From assembly GCA_017516965.1 (NCBI GenBank), contig JAFXAP010000004.1:1-64000 (forward strand): a stretch of 64,000 nt of DNA. The letters run 5' to 3'. The DNA comes from Clostridia bacterium. GTDB taxonomy: Bacteria; Bacillota; Clostridia; Oscillospirales; Acutalibacteraceae. Shown here piece by piece: positions 1 through 9,084 of this stretch (position 1 is its first letter; the number at the start of each line of letters is the position of its first letter). The notes under the pieces are model-generated. The model saw only the letters and a program-made list of their open reading frames with translations, did no database searches and had not been told where the DNA came from. The translations under genes were made by a program, and so were the position numbers.

Positions 1-2
1 CG

Positions 3-1262
3 GCTTTAAAGGTGATCAATATACCAAATAGTGTAACCCGTATTGGAGCAGAAGCATTCGAAGGTTGCACAAGTCTTATAACAGTGGATATTCCGGATAG
101 TGTTGTTACAATTGGATATGATGCATTCCATGGTTGCTCTCGCTTATCTTCTGTGATTATACGGGGTAATGTTCTCACGGTTGATTTTGCAGCTTTTGCT
201 AATTGTATAAATTTGAGCAATGTATGGTTTAGCGGAACAGAAACCGACAGAAATGGCATCTCTTTTAATGGTGACAACGAAATAATTGAGAATGCTGTCT
301 GGCATTATAATACTTGCAATGAGCACTCATATTCTAAAATTTGTGATACTACTTGTGATGAATGTGAGTGGATAAGACCAAACCCTGTGCCGCACACATA
401 CAATAATTCTTGCGATACTTCTTGCAATATATGCAAAGCAACCAGAACGATTACCCATACTTACAGCAACAACTGCGACAAGTCTTGTAATGTTTGCGGT
501 AAAACTCGAACAGTAGGTGCTCATAAGTATTCTAACAATTGTGATACCACCTGTAACTACTGTAGTGCAAAGCGCACGATAAAACATACTTACTCTAACA
601 ACTGTGACACCAAGTGTAATGTATGTAGTGCAACCAGAACCATTACTCACACTTATAAAACAACCACCACTAAAGCAACCTTATCGAAAAACGGTAGCAT
701 TGTTAAGAAATGTACAGTATGTGGCAAGGTAGCGAGCAATACCGCTATCAAGTATGCAAAGACCTTCAAGTTGTCTACGACAACTTACACCTACAACGGC
801 AAGGTGAAAACGCCCAGCGTTACTGTAAAAGATTCTGCAGGAAAGACACTCAAAAAGAACACCGACTATACGGTGTCCTATGCAAGTGGCAGAAAGAACG
901 TGGGAACTTATAAAGTTACCATTAAAATGATTGGCAAGTACAGTGGTACAAAAACACTGACCTTCAAGATCAACCCTGCCAAGACGACAGTGTCAAAACT
1001 TACCGCTGGCAAGAAGAGTATCACAGTAGCGATTACCAAGAAATCCACACAAGTTACCGGATATCAAATTCAGTACTCAACCTCAAAAAAGTTTACCAAT
1101 GCAAAAACTAAAACCATTTCGAGTTATAAGACTACGAAATATACTTTAAAGAGTTTGAGTGCCAAAAAGACATACTATGTAAGAGTCAGAACCTATAAAA
1201 CTGTTGGAAAAACCAAGTATTATTCCGGTTGGTCTACTTACAAGTATGTAAAAGCCAAATAA
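3..1262 (+). CDS. BspA-like leucine-rich repeat surface protein, 3' part
   Basis: The reading frame is open to the left edge, so this is the C-terminal 419 residues of a longer protein; the first possible start (GTG at 12) falls inside a leucine-rich repeat and is not a real start. In order: two or three BspA/LRR_5-type repeats (IPNSVTRIGAEAF, then IPDSVVTIGYDAF), five cysteine repeats of the form H-x-Y-x3-C-D-x2-C-x2-C (about 318-650), one more CTVC pair, a beta-rich Ig/MBG-like domain, and a fibronectin-III-like domain ending with YYVRVRTYK and YYSGWS. The family is exported and found on the cell surface, often in gut Firmicutes. No sortase or choline-binding motif is seen at the C-terminus. 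The ligand is unknown. The signal peptide lies outside the window. Confidence 0.85.
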   Translation, partial: ALKVINIPNSVTRIGAEAFEGCTSLITVDIPDSVVTIGYDAFHGCSRLSSVIIRGNVLTVDFAAFANCINLSNVWFSGTETDRNGISFNGDNEIIENAVWHYNTCNEHSYSKICDTTCDECEWIRPNPVPHTYNNSCDTSCNICKATRTITHTYSNNCDKSCNVCGKTRTVGAHKYSNNCDTTCNYCSAKRTIKHTYSNNCDTKCNVCSATRTITHTYKTTTTKATLSKNGSIVKKCTVCGKVASNTAIKYAKTFKLSTTTYTYNGKVKTPSVTVKDSAGKTLKKNTDYTVSYASGRKNVGTYKVTIKMIGKYSGTKTLTFKINPAKTTVSKLTAGKKSITVAITKKSTQVTGYQIQYSTSKKFTNAKTKTISSYKTTKYTLKSLSAKKTYYVRVRTYKTVGKTKYYSGWSTYKYVKAK

Positions 1263-1269
1263 CACAGCA

Positions 1270-1310
1270 AACGGGGCAAGGAGAGAATTCTCCTTGCCCC
1301 GTTATTTTTA
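1270..1310 (+). terminator. Rho-independent terminator after the LRR protein
   Basis: A perfect 15-bp stem (1270-1284 with 1289-1303, starting AACGGGGCAAGG) and a 4-nt loop are followed by TATTTTTATT. It lies 8 nt after the stop codon. Confidence 0.93.
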
Positions 1311-1374
1311 TTAAGTTGTAATTGTGAAATTAACGTCCTTACGGAGTGTCTCCCTTGGTGAGTGCTTTTTTTGC

Positions 1375-2385
1375 TTATTCTACAGGTGTATAAAAAACAT
1401 CTATAACTGTTTGAAGCACCGAGTCTTCATTTGGTTCAAATTCAACCCATTGTTCGCCTTGCGTGAGAGTGCCTTCTATAGTTTTATATTCTAATGAATC
1501 TCCAAAGTTTTTAGTTAGGCAGTTTTGCGCAAGATAGGTTACTTGGGCAAAGGTTACGTTGGTTTTATAATAGGGAGATAGTGTATTATAAATTTTTCCA
1601 AGTTTTGAAAAATCGTTTAAAACGGCATTGCCTGTTTTATTCATAAGGGCTGATAAAAATTGTTTTTGACGCTGCATACGGCGAGCGTTTGCTTCGGTAT
1701 CATCGCCACGATATTTTATATATGCAGTGGCTTGTTTTCCTTTTAATTGAAGTTTTTGTCCTTTGGTAGCCATTAGTCGTTTCGTTTCTATATTTTCGAG
1801 ACAAGTAACTTCAATTCCGCCTACAATATTGGTCAATTCTTCAACTCCAACCATTTCCAAAGTAACAAAAGCGTTTATATTTATACCATAAAGCAGTCGT
1901 CTTACAGATGTCATAACATTTCGACTGCATTTCTCGGTAGAATTTCCGTAAGCATATGCAAGGCATAGTTGTTCGCGTTTTGAACCAATAAACTGGCCAT
2001 TATCAGCGTATTGATTAATATCAACCATTGTTTCCCTTGAAATAGGTATAATACAAGCCTTTTTAGTTTTGGTGTCAATAGTCGCTACAAAAATAACGTC
2101 GGCATGACCATTATTACCGCTGCCTAAATTTTGATTCAAATCATCACGGTCAATTCCCATTACCAAAATACTTACAATGTTTTTGTTTAAAACATACCTA
2201 TTGCCATTATATGTTACTACATCTTCGTCCTCTATTGTTACACCGTCAGCAGATACGTGAGTGTCATCCTTGTGAAATTGATGCTTACCAACAGCAGTTA
2301 TAATAAAAAATGTGCCAACAAGCAGCAATATAATTGCAAGAATAATCGAAATAATAATGATTGCTGTCTTTTTGTTTTTTTTCAT
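1375..2385 (-). CDS. LytR-CpsA-Psr (LCP) family protein
   Basis: A 336-aa membrane-anchored protein. A short basic N-terminus (MKKNKK) is followed by one transmembrane segment (about residues 8-33) and then an extracellular LCP domain with the typical VMGIDRDD stretch, the IPISRETMVDI motif containing the phosphate-binding arginine, and the RRMQRQKQ segment. LCP proteins transfer undecaprenyl-linked glycopolymers (wall teichoic acid, capsule) to peptidoglycan outside the membrane. The start is the ATG at 2385, with GGTGAT five bases upstream. The gene is alone and divergent from trkA, so its substrate polymer cannot be read from context. Confidence 0.9.
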   Translation of the reverse strand: MKKNKKTAIIIISIILAIILLLVGTFFIITAVGKHQFHKDDTHVSADGVTIEDEDVVTYNGNRYVLNKNIVSILVMGIDRDDLNQNLGSGNNGHADVIFVATIDTKTKKACIIPISRETMVDINQYADNGQFIGSKREQLCLAYAYGNSTEKCSRNVMTSVRRLLYGININAFVTLEMVGVEELTNIVGGIEVTCLENIETKRLMATKGQKLQLKGKQATAYIKYRGDDTEANARRMQRQKQFLSALMNKTGNAVLNDFSKLGKIYNTLSPYYKTNVTFAQVTYLAQNCLTKNFGDSLEYKTIEGTLTQGEQWVEFEPNEDSVLQTVIDVFYTPVE

Positions 2386-2528
2386 TTACAATCACCAATA
2401 GTAATTTATTTTAGCAATGATTATTATAACCTCAGCTTTTATTTATGTCAATGCAAAAAAAAGTAGTGGAAATATTAATATATATGTAGTATAATAAAAA
2501 AGTTAATGTACAAAGGCGGGGTAGTAAG

Positions 2529-3893
2529 ATGAAAATAATAATTGTGGGCGGCGGAAAAATAGGCGAAACACTAATCGAAAATCTTGAGGGAGAAGGCCAC
2601 GACATAACAGTTGTTGACCGTGACCAAAAGGTTATAGATGAAATAAGTAACATCTATGATGTTATGTGCGTTTGCGGTAATGCCGTTGATAATGACACAT
2701 TAAATGAAGCTCAGGTTTCTAACGCTGAGTTGTTAATTGCCGTTACAGATTCCGATGAAATAAATATGCTTATCTGCTTCATTGCCAAAAAGATGGGCGC
2801 CGCATACACAGTTGCTCGTGTGCGCAATCCTGAGTTTAATGATAAACGTATGGCGCAGGTAAAGCAGTATCTTGATATATCTCTTACAATAAATCCTGAA
2901 TTATTGGCGGCATTGGAAATTTTCAATATATTAAAGCTACCCGCAGCATTAAATATAGAAACATTTTCAAGACGCAATTTTTCAATGATAGAGTTATTGC
3001 TGAAAGAAGGGTCACACCTTGACGGTATGAGCCTTATTGAACTAAGAAAAAAATATAATTTAAACTTTTTGATTTCTGTTGTAAAACGCGGAGAAGAGGT
3101 GTATATTCCTGACGGTAATTTTGTGCTTAAATGTGGTGATCATATATGCCTTACAGCAAACTTTACCGAAATTCAAAAATTGCTTAAATTGCTTGGTATC
3201 GCTAAGAAGCAGTCTAAATCAGTTATGATTTTAGGCGCAACTACTACAAGTTTTTATCTTGCAAAAATGCTTTTGCGTTCAGGTTCGGAAGTTACTATTA
3301 TTGATAAAGATATTGAAAGATGCAACGAGTTTGCAGAAAAGTTACCCGATGCAGTTATCATAAATGGAAATGGCGCCGAACAAGAAGTTTTGTTAGAAGA
3401 GGGAATAAGATCGGTTGACGCGTTTGTTTCACTTACCGGTATAGATGAAGAAAACATCCTCATATCTTTCTTTGCTCAGTCACAAAATGTTCCGCGTGTT
3501 GTTGCCAAGGTTAATCGCAATGAACTTGCAAATATGGCTGAAAAATTAGGACTTGACTCTATTGTGTCGCAAAAAAAAGCGGTATCTAATGTAATTACAA
3601 GATATGCTCGCGCACTTCAGAATTCACTGGGAAGTAATGTTGAAACAATGTATAAATTAATGGACGGCGCGGTAGAAGCGTTGGAATTTAACGTGCAGTC
3701 AGATTTTAAGGGTCAGCACATACCTCTTAAAGAAATGAAACTCAAAAAAGATGTGCTTATTGCAGGTATTATTAGAAAAAGAAAGGCATTTGTTCCAACA
3801 GGTCTTGATGAGATTATTGCCGGAGATAAAATTGTTGTTATTGCAAAATCCGGTGAGGAAAAAATGAACGATCTTTCCGATATTTTGAGGTAG
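2529..3893 (+). CDS. trkA: Trk potassium uptake system, NAD-binding peripheral subunit TrkA
   Basis: A 454-aa cytoplasmic gating subunit with duplicated RCK (TrkA_N plus TrkA_C) units. The first nucleotide-binding site is canonical (IIVGGGKIGETL, then the acidic VVDRD end of beta 2). The second begins near residue 232 with ILGATTTSFYLA, so its glycine-rich loop is degenerate although the IIDKD acidic end is kept; that half may bind nucleotide poorly. It forms a ring under TrkH and controls K+ flux in response to NAD(H)/ATP. The stop is 4 nt before the trkH start, so the two are co-transcribed. GGCGGGG upstream serves as ribosome site. Confidence 0.95.
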   Translation: MKIIIVGGGKIGETLIENLEGEGHDITVVDRDQKVIDEISNIYDVMCVCGNAVDNDTLNEAQVSNAELLIAVTDSDEINMLICFIAKKMGAAYTVARVRNPEFNDKRMAQVKQYLDISLTINPELLAALEIFNILKLPAALNIETFSRRNFSMIELLLKEGSHLDGMSLIELRKKYNLNFLISVVKRGEEVYIPDGNFVLKCGDHICLTANFTEIQKLLKLLGIAKKQSKSVMILGATTTSFYLAKMLLRSGSEVTIIDKDIERCNEFAEKLPDAVIINGNGAEQEVLLEEGIRSVDAFVSLTGIDEENILISFFAQSQNVPRVVAKVNRNELANMAEKLGLDSIVSQKKAVSNVITRYARALQNSLGSNVETMYKLMDGAVEALEFNVQSDFKGQHIPLKEMKLKKDVLIAGIIRKRKAFVPTGLDEIIAGDKIVVIAKSGEEKMNDLSDILR

Positions 3894-3897
3894 TCAT

Positions 3898-5343
3898 ATG
3901 AACAAGAGAATGGTTTTTAGAACAATTGGCAGACTGCTTCAAATAACAGCTTTGCTTTTATTGGTACCGGCTGTCGTTGCAGTTGTTTACGGTGAAACAA
4001 AACAGCTGTTAGCATTTGCTGTTACAGCGTTAGGTTCGTTGCTTTTAGGTTTTTTAATATCACTTGTGACCAGAACTAAAAACAGGGTAATATATGCAAA
4101 AGACGGTTTTGTAATTACTGCATGCGCTTGGATAATGATGGCTGTGGTAGGCGCTTTACCTTTTGTAATAACCCGTGAAATACCATCCTATGTAGACGCC
4201 ATTTTTGAAACAGTTAGTGGTTTTACGACTACAGGCGCGTCAATACTTAGCGATGTAGAGTCTATGAGTCGCAGTATGTTATTTTGGCGTAGTTTTACCC
4301 ATTGGATAGGCGGTATGGGTGTGCTTGTGTTTGTGATGGCTATCATACCAAATTTTACCGACCGTTCAATACACATAATGCGCGCCGAAATGCCCGGTCC
4401 AATCATCGGTAAACTTGTGCCGCGCGTTAAGGATACTGCAAAAATATTGTATCTTATTTATATTTTTCTTACTGCTTTACAGGTGTTGCTGTTACGTGTT
4501 GGTGGAATGCCGCTGTTTGATAGCCTTGTGCATACATTCGGCACTGCCGGCACAGGCGGTTTTGGTATTAAGGCAGACAGCATTGCTTCATATAATCCAT
4601 ATTGCCAGTGGGTTATTGCTATATTTATGTTGATATTTGGTGTCAATTTTAACATATATTATTTATTGTTACTGCGCCGAATTCGAACGGCACTTAAGAG
4701 TAGTGAATTATGGTACTATATATTGATTGTTTTTTCGAGCATAGCTTTAGTTACAATAAATATAATGCCTATTTATAAAAATTTTGCTGTTTCACTTCGT
4801 GCTTCGGTGTTTCAGGTAGCATCAATAGTTTCTACTACGGGCTTTGCCACAACCGATTTTAATGTGTGGCCTGGACTTTCAAAGGCAATATTGCTGTTGC
4901 TTATGTTTTCAGGTGCTTGCGCAGGTTCGACTGCAGGTGGATTAAAGGTTTCACGCATCGTAATGCTTTTCAAATCTGTTGGAAGAGAACTACGAAGGTT
5001 GCTTCATCCTCGTTCGGTTGCTAAAATTCAGTTTGAAGGCAAACCTATAGAAGACTCTACGCTCAATAGCGTATGTATGTATTTTGTGATTTATATGATA
5101 TGCTTTTTTGCAATGTTTTTGCTTATTGCATTTGAACCATTTGGTTTAGAAACCAATTTTTCAGCGGTAGCTGCATGCTTTAATAACGTAGGTCCAGGTT
5201 TTGAGGCTGTCGGTCCAGCATCAAACTATAGTGCATATACTGATTTTTCAAAAATAATTTTATCGTTTGCTATGTTGCTTGGACGACTTGAAATATTCCC
5301 AATGATTATTATGCTTTCGCCGCGAACATGGTTAAAGAAATAG
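3898..5343 (+). CDS. trkH: Trk potassium uptake system, pore subunit TrkH
   Basis: A 481-aa integral membrane protein of the TrkH/KtrB family, full length. The four pore loops that make the K+ filter can be seen in order: SGFTTTGAS, FGTAGTGGFG, STTGFATTDF and NNVGPGFEAVG, each with the central glycine. Hydrophobic segments alternate with these as in the fourfold M1-P-M2 architecture. It follows trkA directly and partners with it for K+ uptake. No c-di-AMP riboswitch-like leader is evident in front of trkA. Confidence 0.95.
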   Translation: MNKRMVFRTIGRLLQITALLLLVPAVVAVVYGETKQLLAFAVTALGSLLLGFLISLVTRTKNRVIYAKDGFVITACAWIMMAVVGALPFVITREIPSYVDAIFETVSGFTTTGASILSDVESMSRSMLFWRSFTHWIGGMGVLVFVMAIIPNFTDRSIHIMRAEMPGPIIGKLVPRVKDTAKILYLIYIFLTALQVLLLRVGGMPLFDSLVHTFGTAGTGGFGIKADSIASYNPYCQWVIAIFMLIFGVNFNIYYLLLLRRIRTALKSSELWYYILIVFSSIALVTINIMPIYKNFAVSLRASVFQVASIVSTTGFATTDFNVWPGLSKAILLLLMFSGACAGSTAGGLKVSRIVMLFKSVGRELRRLLHPRSVAKIQFEGKPIEDSTLNSVCMYFVIYMICFFAMFLLIAFEPFGLETNFSAVAACFNNVGPGFEAVGPASNYSAYTDFSKIILSFAMLLGRLEIFPMIIMLSPRTWLKK

Positions 5344-5365
5344 GGAGTCGTATGGTATAATTTTC

Positions 5366-5394
5366 TTGACAAAACACATAAAAAGATATAAAAT
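5366..5394 (+). promoter_or_regulatory. Sigma-A-type promoter of efp
   Basis: TTGACA (5366-5371), a 17-bp spacer and TAAAAT (5389-5394), 56 bp before the efp start. No clear terminator separates it from trkH. Confidence 0.8.
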
Positions 5395-5449
5395 ATAGTG
5401 TGTATGTTAAGTTATTTAACAAAATTGTTTTTTATGGAGGAAATTAAAA

Positions 5450-6007
5450 ATGGTTAGTGCCGGTGATTTTAGAAATGGCGTTACTTTTGAAGAGGATGGA
5501 CAGGTTTTGCAGGTTGTTGAATTTCAACACGTAAAACCGGGTAAGGGTGCTGCTTTTGTAAGAACAAAGACCAAGAATGTTATTACAGGCGCAGTTATTG
5601 AAAAATCATATAACCCAACCGCTAAATTCCCAACAGCTTATATTGAGCGTAAAGATATGGAATATTCATATCAGGATGGCGATCTTTACTATTTTATGGA
5701 TCAGGAAACATATGAACTTGTTCCTATCAACGCATCAGAAATGAGCGATAACTTTAAGTTTGTTAAAGAAAATATGGTATGCAAAATCTTGTCATACAAG
5801 GGTAAGGTTTTTGGCGTAGAGCCACCAACATTTGTTGAGCTTACCGTTACCGCTACCGAACCCGGTTTTGCAGGCAACACTGCTACCAACGCTACCAAAC
5901 CTGCAACAGTTGAAACAGGTTGCGAAATTCGCGTACCTCTCTTTATTAACGAGGGTGAGGTTATTCGTATCGATACTCGTACAGGCGAGTATATGGAACG
6001 CGCATAA
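5450..6007 (+). CDS. efp: Translation elongation factor P
   Basis: A 185-aa protein of the usual length with the three beta-barrel (KOW-like, OB, OB) layout. It binds ribosomes stalled at polyproline stretches and promotes peptide bond formation. The tip of the domain I loop is H-V-K-P-G-K-G with the modifiable lysine at residue 32, as in Bacillus EF-P; no modification enzyme is nearby. The domain III signature [16 protein letters not shown] is complete. A strong GGAGG site precedes the ATG. The CD1247-like gene follows after 24 nt, an arrangement common in clostridia. Confidence 0.97.
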   Translation: MVSAGDFRNGVTFEEDGQVLQVVEFQHVKPGKGAAFVRTKTKNVITGAVIEKSYNPTAKFPTAYIERKDMEYSYQDGDLYYFMDQETYELVPINASEMSDNFKFVKENMVCKILSYKGKVFGVEPPTFVELTVTATEPGFAGNTATNATKPATVETGCEIRVPLFINEGEVIRIDTRTGEYMERA

Positions 6008-6031
6008 TTTTTTTAACGGAGGAAATACACA

Positions 6032-6487
6032 ATGGATATTTGTGAAAAAATTGCTTATATAAAAGGTCTTGCAGACGGTCTTGAGCTCGACACAAACAGC
6101 AAAGAGGGTAAAATTATTGCCGCTATTGTTGATCTTTTGGGCGACATTACCGAAGAAATTTGCGATATTGAAGATGCTTGTGATGATATGAGCGAACAAA
6201 TCGACGCTGTAGACGAGGACCTTGCTTCTTTAGAAGACGTTGTTTACGGTGATGACGATTGTGATTGCGATTGCTGCGAAGATGATTGCGACTGCTGTGA
6301 CGATGATGATCTTTACGAGGTTGAATGTCCTTCTTGCAACGATATCATCTATCTTGATATGGAAATGCTCGAACAGGAAAGCATTGATTGCCCCAACTGT
6401 GGCACACATTTAGAGTTTGATTTTGACTGTGATTGCGATTGCGATGATGATTGTGACTGTGATTGCTGCGGCGAGGACGCTGAATAA
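6032..6487 (+). CDS. CD1247-type small protein with Asp/Cys-rich segments and a zinc ribbon
   Basis: A 151-aa acidic protein. Residues 1-70 are helical (starting MDICEKIAYIKGLADGL) and match the conserved N-terminus of the clostridial CD1247-like family. Then come two tracts made almost only of Asp and Cys (for example DCDCCEDDCDCC) flanking a four-cysteine ribbon, CPSCNDIIY ... CPNCGTHLEF. The ribbon should bind zinc; the Asp/Cys tracts could bind more metal, but that is inference. It is cotranscribed with efp and has its own GGAGG site. Function is not known. Confidence 0.8.
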   Translation: MDICEKIAYIKGLADGLELDTNSKEGKIIAAIVDLLGDITEEICDIEDACDDMSEQIDAVDEDLASLEDVVYGDDDCDCDCCEDDCDCCDDDDLYEVECPSCNDIIYLDMEMLEQESIDCPNCGTHLEFDFDCDCDCDDDCDCDCCGEDAE

Positions 6488-6501
6488 TATTTAAATAAAA
6501 T

Positions 6502-6546
6502 GCCGTGCCGATTTCGTAACCATACGGAAAGGTGCGGCTTTTTTTA
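6502..6546 (+). terminator. Terminator after the efp unit
   Basis: GCCGTGCC pairs with GGTGCGGC (two G-U pairs), with an inner TTTC/GAAA stem, followed by seven T residues. It separates efp-CD1247 from ispD. Confidence 0.75.
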
Positions 6547-6557
6547 AGGAATTTAAA

Positions 6558-7295
6558 ATGAATAAAACACAAGTTGAATTACAGTATGATATTTGCAAAA
6601 AAAATGATACGGCAATACCTGCCATAATTGTTGCCGCAGGTAGCTCTACCAGAATGCAGGGCATAAACAAACAGTTTATGCCTATTTTAGGCGTTCCGGT
6701 TATCGCACGCACTTTAATGGCTTTTGAATCTTGCGCCGATATTTCAAAAATTATAATTGTAACTGCAAAAGACAGCATATCTCAGATGCAATTGATTTGC
6801 GAAAAATATATGATATCTAAACTTACCGATATTGTCGAAGGCGGAGCCAATAGACATAAATCGGTTATGAATGGTATTGCGCGTCTTGATGTTAGCGATA
6901 AAAAAGTTTTAATTCACGACGGTGCTCGTCCCTTTGTTGATGCAGGCACAATAAGCGAAGTGGCAACTTCACTTCAAAATTTTGATGCGGCTCTTTGCGT
7001 TTGCAAAATAAACGATACTGTAAAACAACTTTCTGACGATGGTTTTGTTACTGCAACCATTGACCGCAGTCGGCTATATTCAGCGCAAACACCTCAAGGT
7101 GTTGACGTAAAAAAATACGTATCAGCTTGTGAAGCGTTAACCGATGTTGAAAGCCTTACTGATGATGCTTCGGTTATGGAAGCGGCAGGGTATAGCGTTA
7201 AGGCGATAATTGGCAGTAGTAAAAATATTAAAATTACAACACCCGATGATATTGCTATTGCCGAAAGTCTGGTGAAAGGGGAACGCGAGATATGA
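6558..7295 (+). CDS. ispD: 2-C-methyl-D-erythritol 4-phosphate cytidylyltransferase
   Basis: A 245-aa cytosolic enzyme of the MEP isoprenoid pathway; it makes CDP-methylerythritol from MEP and CTP. The CTP-binding loop [10 protein letters not shown] followed by N-K-Q is intact, as are IHDGARPFV and the SAQTPQG motif. About 12 extra residues precede the usual family start; the next in-frame methionine lies inside the glycine-rich loop, so the ATG at 6558 (with AAGGAA upstream) is kept. It overlaps ispF by four bases (ATGA), indicating translational coupling. Confidence 0.95.
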   Translation: MNKTQVELQYDICKKNDTAIPAIIVAAGSSTRMQGINKQFMPILGVPVIARTLMAFESCADISKIIIVTAKDSISQMQLICEKYMISKLTDIVEGGANRHKSVMNGIARLDVSDKKVLIHDGARPFVDAGTISEVATSLQNFDAALCVCKINDTVKQLSDDGFVTATIDRSRLYSAQTPQGVDVKKYVSACEALTDVESLTDDASVMEAAGYSVKAIIGSSKNIKITTPDDIAIAESLVKGEREI

Positions 7296-7759
7296 GAATA
7301 GGTCACGGTTACGATGTTCACCGCTTGGTCTTTGAGCGTAAACTGATTTTAGGCGGAGTGACTATTCCTTATGAAAAAGGTTTGATAGGTCACTCTGATG
7401 CCGATGTATTGCTTCACGCTGTAAGCGATGCGCTGTTAGGCGCTGCGGCTCTTGGAGATATAGGAAAACATTTTCCCGATACCGACCCCGCATTTAAAGA
7501 TGCCGATTCGCGAAAACTTTTGCGTCACGTTGTAAAACTTATAAACGATAAAGGGTACAAAGTTGGTAACGTTGATTGCACAGTTATAGCCCAAAAACCT
7601 AAACTAAAAGATTATATCGATACTATGCGTAAAAATATTGCAGATGATTGCGGTGTTGATGTGTCGCAGGTAAATGTAAAGGCCACCACCGAAGAAAACC
7701 TCGGTTTTACGGGGGACGGCAGTGGTATTTCTGCGCACGCAGTATGTATAATAGTATAA
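7292..7759 (+). CDS. ispF: 2-C-methyl-D-erythritol 2,4-cyclodiphosphate synthase
   Basis: A 155-aa trimeric zinc enzyme that acts two steps after IspD. The metal ligands Asp8 and His10 are in GYDVHRL, and the third ligand is in the [10 protein letters not shown] segment. The C-terminal A-T-T-E-x-L-G-F-T-G and GISAHAVC motifs are present. Its start overlaps the ispD stop. The pairing supports use of the MEP pathway (not mevalonate) for undecaprenyl lipids in this organism. Confidence 0.97.
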   Translation: MRIGHGYDVHRLVFERKLILGGVTIPYEKGLIGHSDADVLLHAVSDALLGAAALGDIGKHFPDTDPAFKDADSRKLLRHVVKLINDKGYKVGNVDCTVIAQKPKLKDYIDTMRKNIADDCGVDVSQVNVKATTEENLGFTGDGSGISAHAVCIIV

Positions 7760-7765
7760 AATTTT

Positions 7766-7796
7766 AAATCACCTCATAAAATCTATGGGGTGATTT
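7766..7796 (+). terminator. Hairpin after ispF that also holds the next gene's ribosome site
   Basis: AAATCACCTCATA (7766-7778) pairs with TATGGGGTGATTT (7784-7796), 13 bp with one G-T wobble. It is followed by only T-G, so it is a weak terminator. The 3' arm contains GGGGTGA (7787-7793), the only Shine-Dalgarno candidate for the ATG at 7800. Confidence 0.6.
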
Positions 7797-7799
7797 TGA

Positions 7800-8246
7800 A
7801 TGAGAGCATATGTTATTTTTACCAAAAAAGGATTTTTGGTAATGTTATCCTTACTTTTTTGTATGGGTTTTATTTTTAGTGAAATTTATGCTGTAAATAA
7901 TACCGGTTTTAATGCAAAAAATAATTCCGACAGGGTAGATTTTATTAAGTCTCTGGGTTGCGTTTTATTATCAAATCAACCCGATACCAAAACGGTAACA
8001 ATACCTGAAGTCTTTTATGACGTTTATAATAACTATAATGATATGCAAAAATCAGCAGGGTATGACCTTTCTTTATATAAGGGTTGCCAAGTAACAATAT
8101 ATACATATCAAATTAATCCCGTGCAAAACAGTGCAGGGGAAAGTGTAGTAAATTTGATGGTGTATAACAATAAAATTATCGGCGGCGATATCTCTTCAAC
8201 AGCGCTTGGCGGATATATGCTACCTTTAAAACAGGTGATAACTTGA
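7800..8246 (+). CDS. Small exported or membrane-anchored protein, DUF4830-like
   Basis: A 148-aa protein with a basic start, one hydrophobic segment (about residues 12-30) acting as signal or anchor, and an extracytoplasmic domain of about 110 residues. The segment from F-I-K-S-L-G to the IPEVF-Y-x-V-Y-x-x-Y-N stretch resembles DUF4830 proteins of clostridia; this is recognition from memory, not a search. Function unknown. It overlaps the pseudouridine synthase gene by four bases (TTGA), so the two are coupled. No lipobox cysteine is seen. Confidence 0.7.
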   Translation: MRAYVIFTKKGFLVMLSLLFCMGFIFSEIYAVNNTGFNAKNNSDRVDFIKSLGCVLLSNQPDTKTVTIPEVFYDVYNNYNDMQKSAGYDLSLYKGCQVTIYTYQINPVQNSAGESVVNLMVYNNKIIGGDISSTALGGYMLPLKQVIT

Positions 8247-8956
8247 AAAAACAAAGACTTGATAAATTTATTTCTAATCAATTAATTCTTTCAAGAAGTG
8301 TTGTACGCACAGGCATTCATCGCGGACAGGCTACCGTTAACGGAACGGTTCAGCGCGATATTGCCTTTGCAGTTGATGCGAGTAATGATGAAATAAGCTA
8401 CAACGGCGAAAAAATTGGGTTTAAAGAATATGTATATATACTTATGAACAAACCTGCCGGTGTTTTATCGGCCGCAACCGACAAGTCGCGAAAAACTGTG
8501 GTTGACCTTGTGCCCGAACACATCAAACGCCAAAATTTAGCGCCGGTTGGCAGATTGGATAAAGACACTACAGGCTTACTGCTTATAACCGATGATGGTG
8601 TGTTTGCTCATAATTGCATTTCACCTAAAAAAGCAATATCAAAGTCATATATTGCTACCCTTGACGGCGATATAAATGACGATATAATAACAAGGTTTAA
8701 AGAGGGCGTTATTCTTGCCGATGGAACACCTTGTCGCCCGGCAACGCTCCAGCGTATATCACAAAATGTTGCCCGTATAATAATTACCGAAGGTAAGTAT
8801 CATCAAATTAAAAGAATGTTTGGTACGGTATCTCTTGGGGTAAACGCATTGCACCGCGAAGCAATAGGAAAACTGTATTTGCCTGAAAGTTTAAAAAGCG
8901 GCGAATGTATTGAAATGACAAAAGAAGAACTGGAAAGTGCTATTTTGCATAAATAA
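8243..8956 (+). CDS. rsuA: RsuA-family 16S rRNA pseudouridine synthase
   Basis: A 237-aa protein that starts at TTG (8243) overlapping the upstream stop. An N-terminal S4 RNA-binding domain (residues 1-60, QRLDKFISNQ) is followed by the RsuA/RluB/E/F catalytic domain with GRLDKDTTGLL; the catalytic aspartate is residue 106. The KYHQIKRMF motif near residue 190 is typical of RsuA, which modifies U516 of 16S rRNA. The exact target base cannot be settled from sequence alone, as RluB-type enzymes are close relatives. Confidence 0.85.
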   Translation: MKKQRLDKFISNQLILSRSVVRTGIHRGQATVNGTVQRDIAFAVDASNDEISYNGEKIGFKEYVYILMNKPAGVLSAATDKSRKTVVDLVPEHIKRQNLAPVGRLDKDTTGLLLITDDGVFAHNCISPKKAISKSYIATLDGDINDDIITRFKEGVILADGTPCRPATLQRISQNVARIIITEGKYHQIKRMFGTVSLGVNALHREAIGKLYLPESLKSGECIEMTKEELESAILHK

Positions 8957-9084
8957 GTGCAAAAGGTTAGATACTTTTACCAAAAGTGTGAAAAAAACAT
9001 TGTATGAAATAGTTATAGCATTTAGTAGAAAAGTTTGTTATAATAACAAGGTAAATTAGCAAATTCATTAGGAGGTCCATTTTT

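Noticed and set aside
318-660. CRISPR-like direct repeats
   Set aside because: The spacing of 60-66 bp comes from the protein repeats H-x-Y-x3-CD; units diverge at third positions and spacers are coding.
5792-6199. 135-codon minus-strand frame over efp and its neighbour
   Set aside because: It is a mirror frame of two well-supported genes, with no ribosome site.
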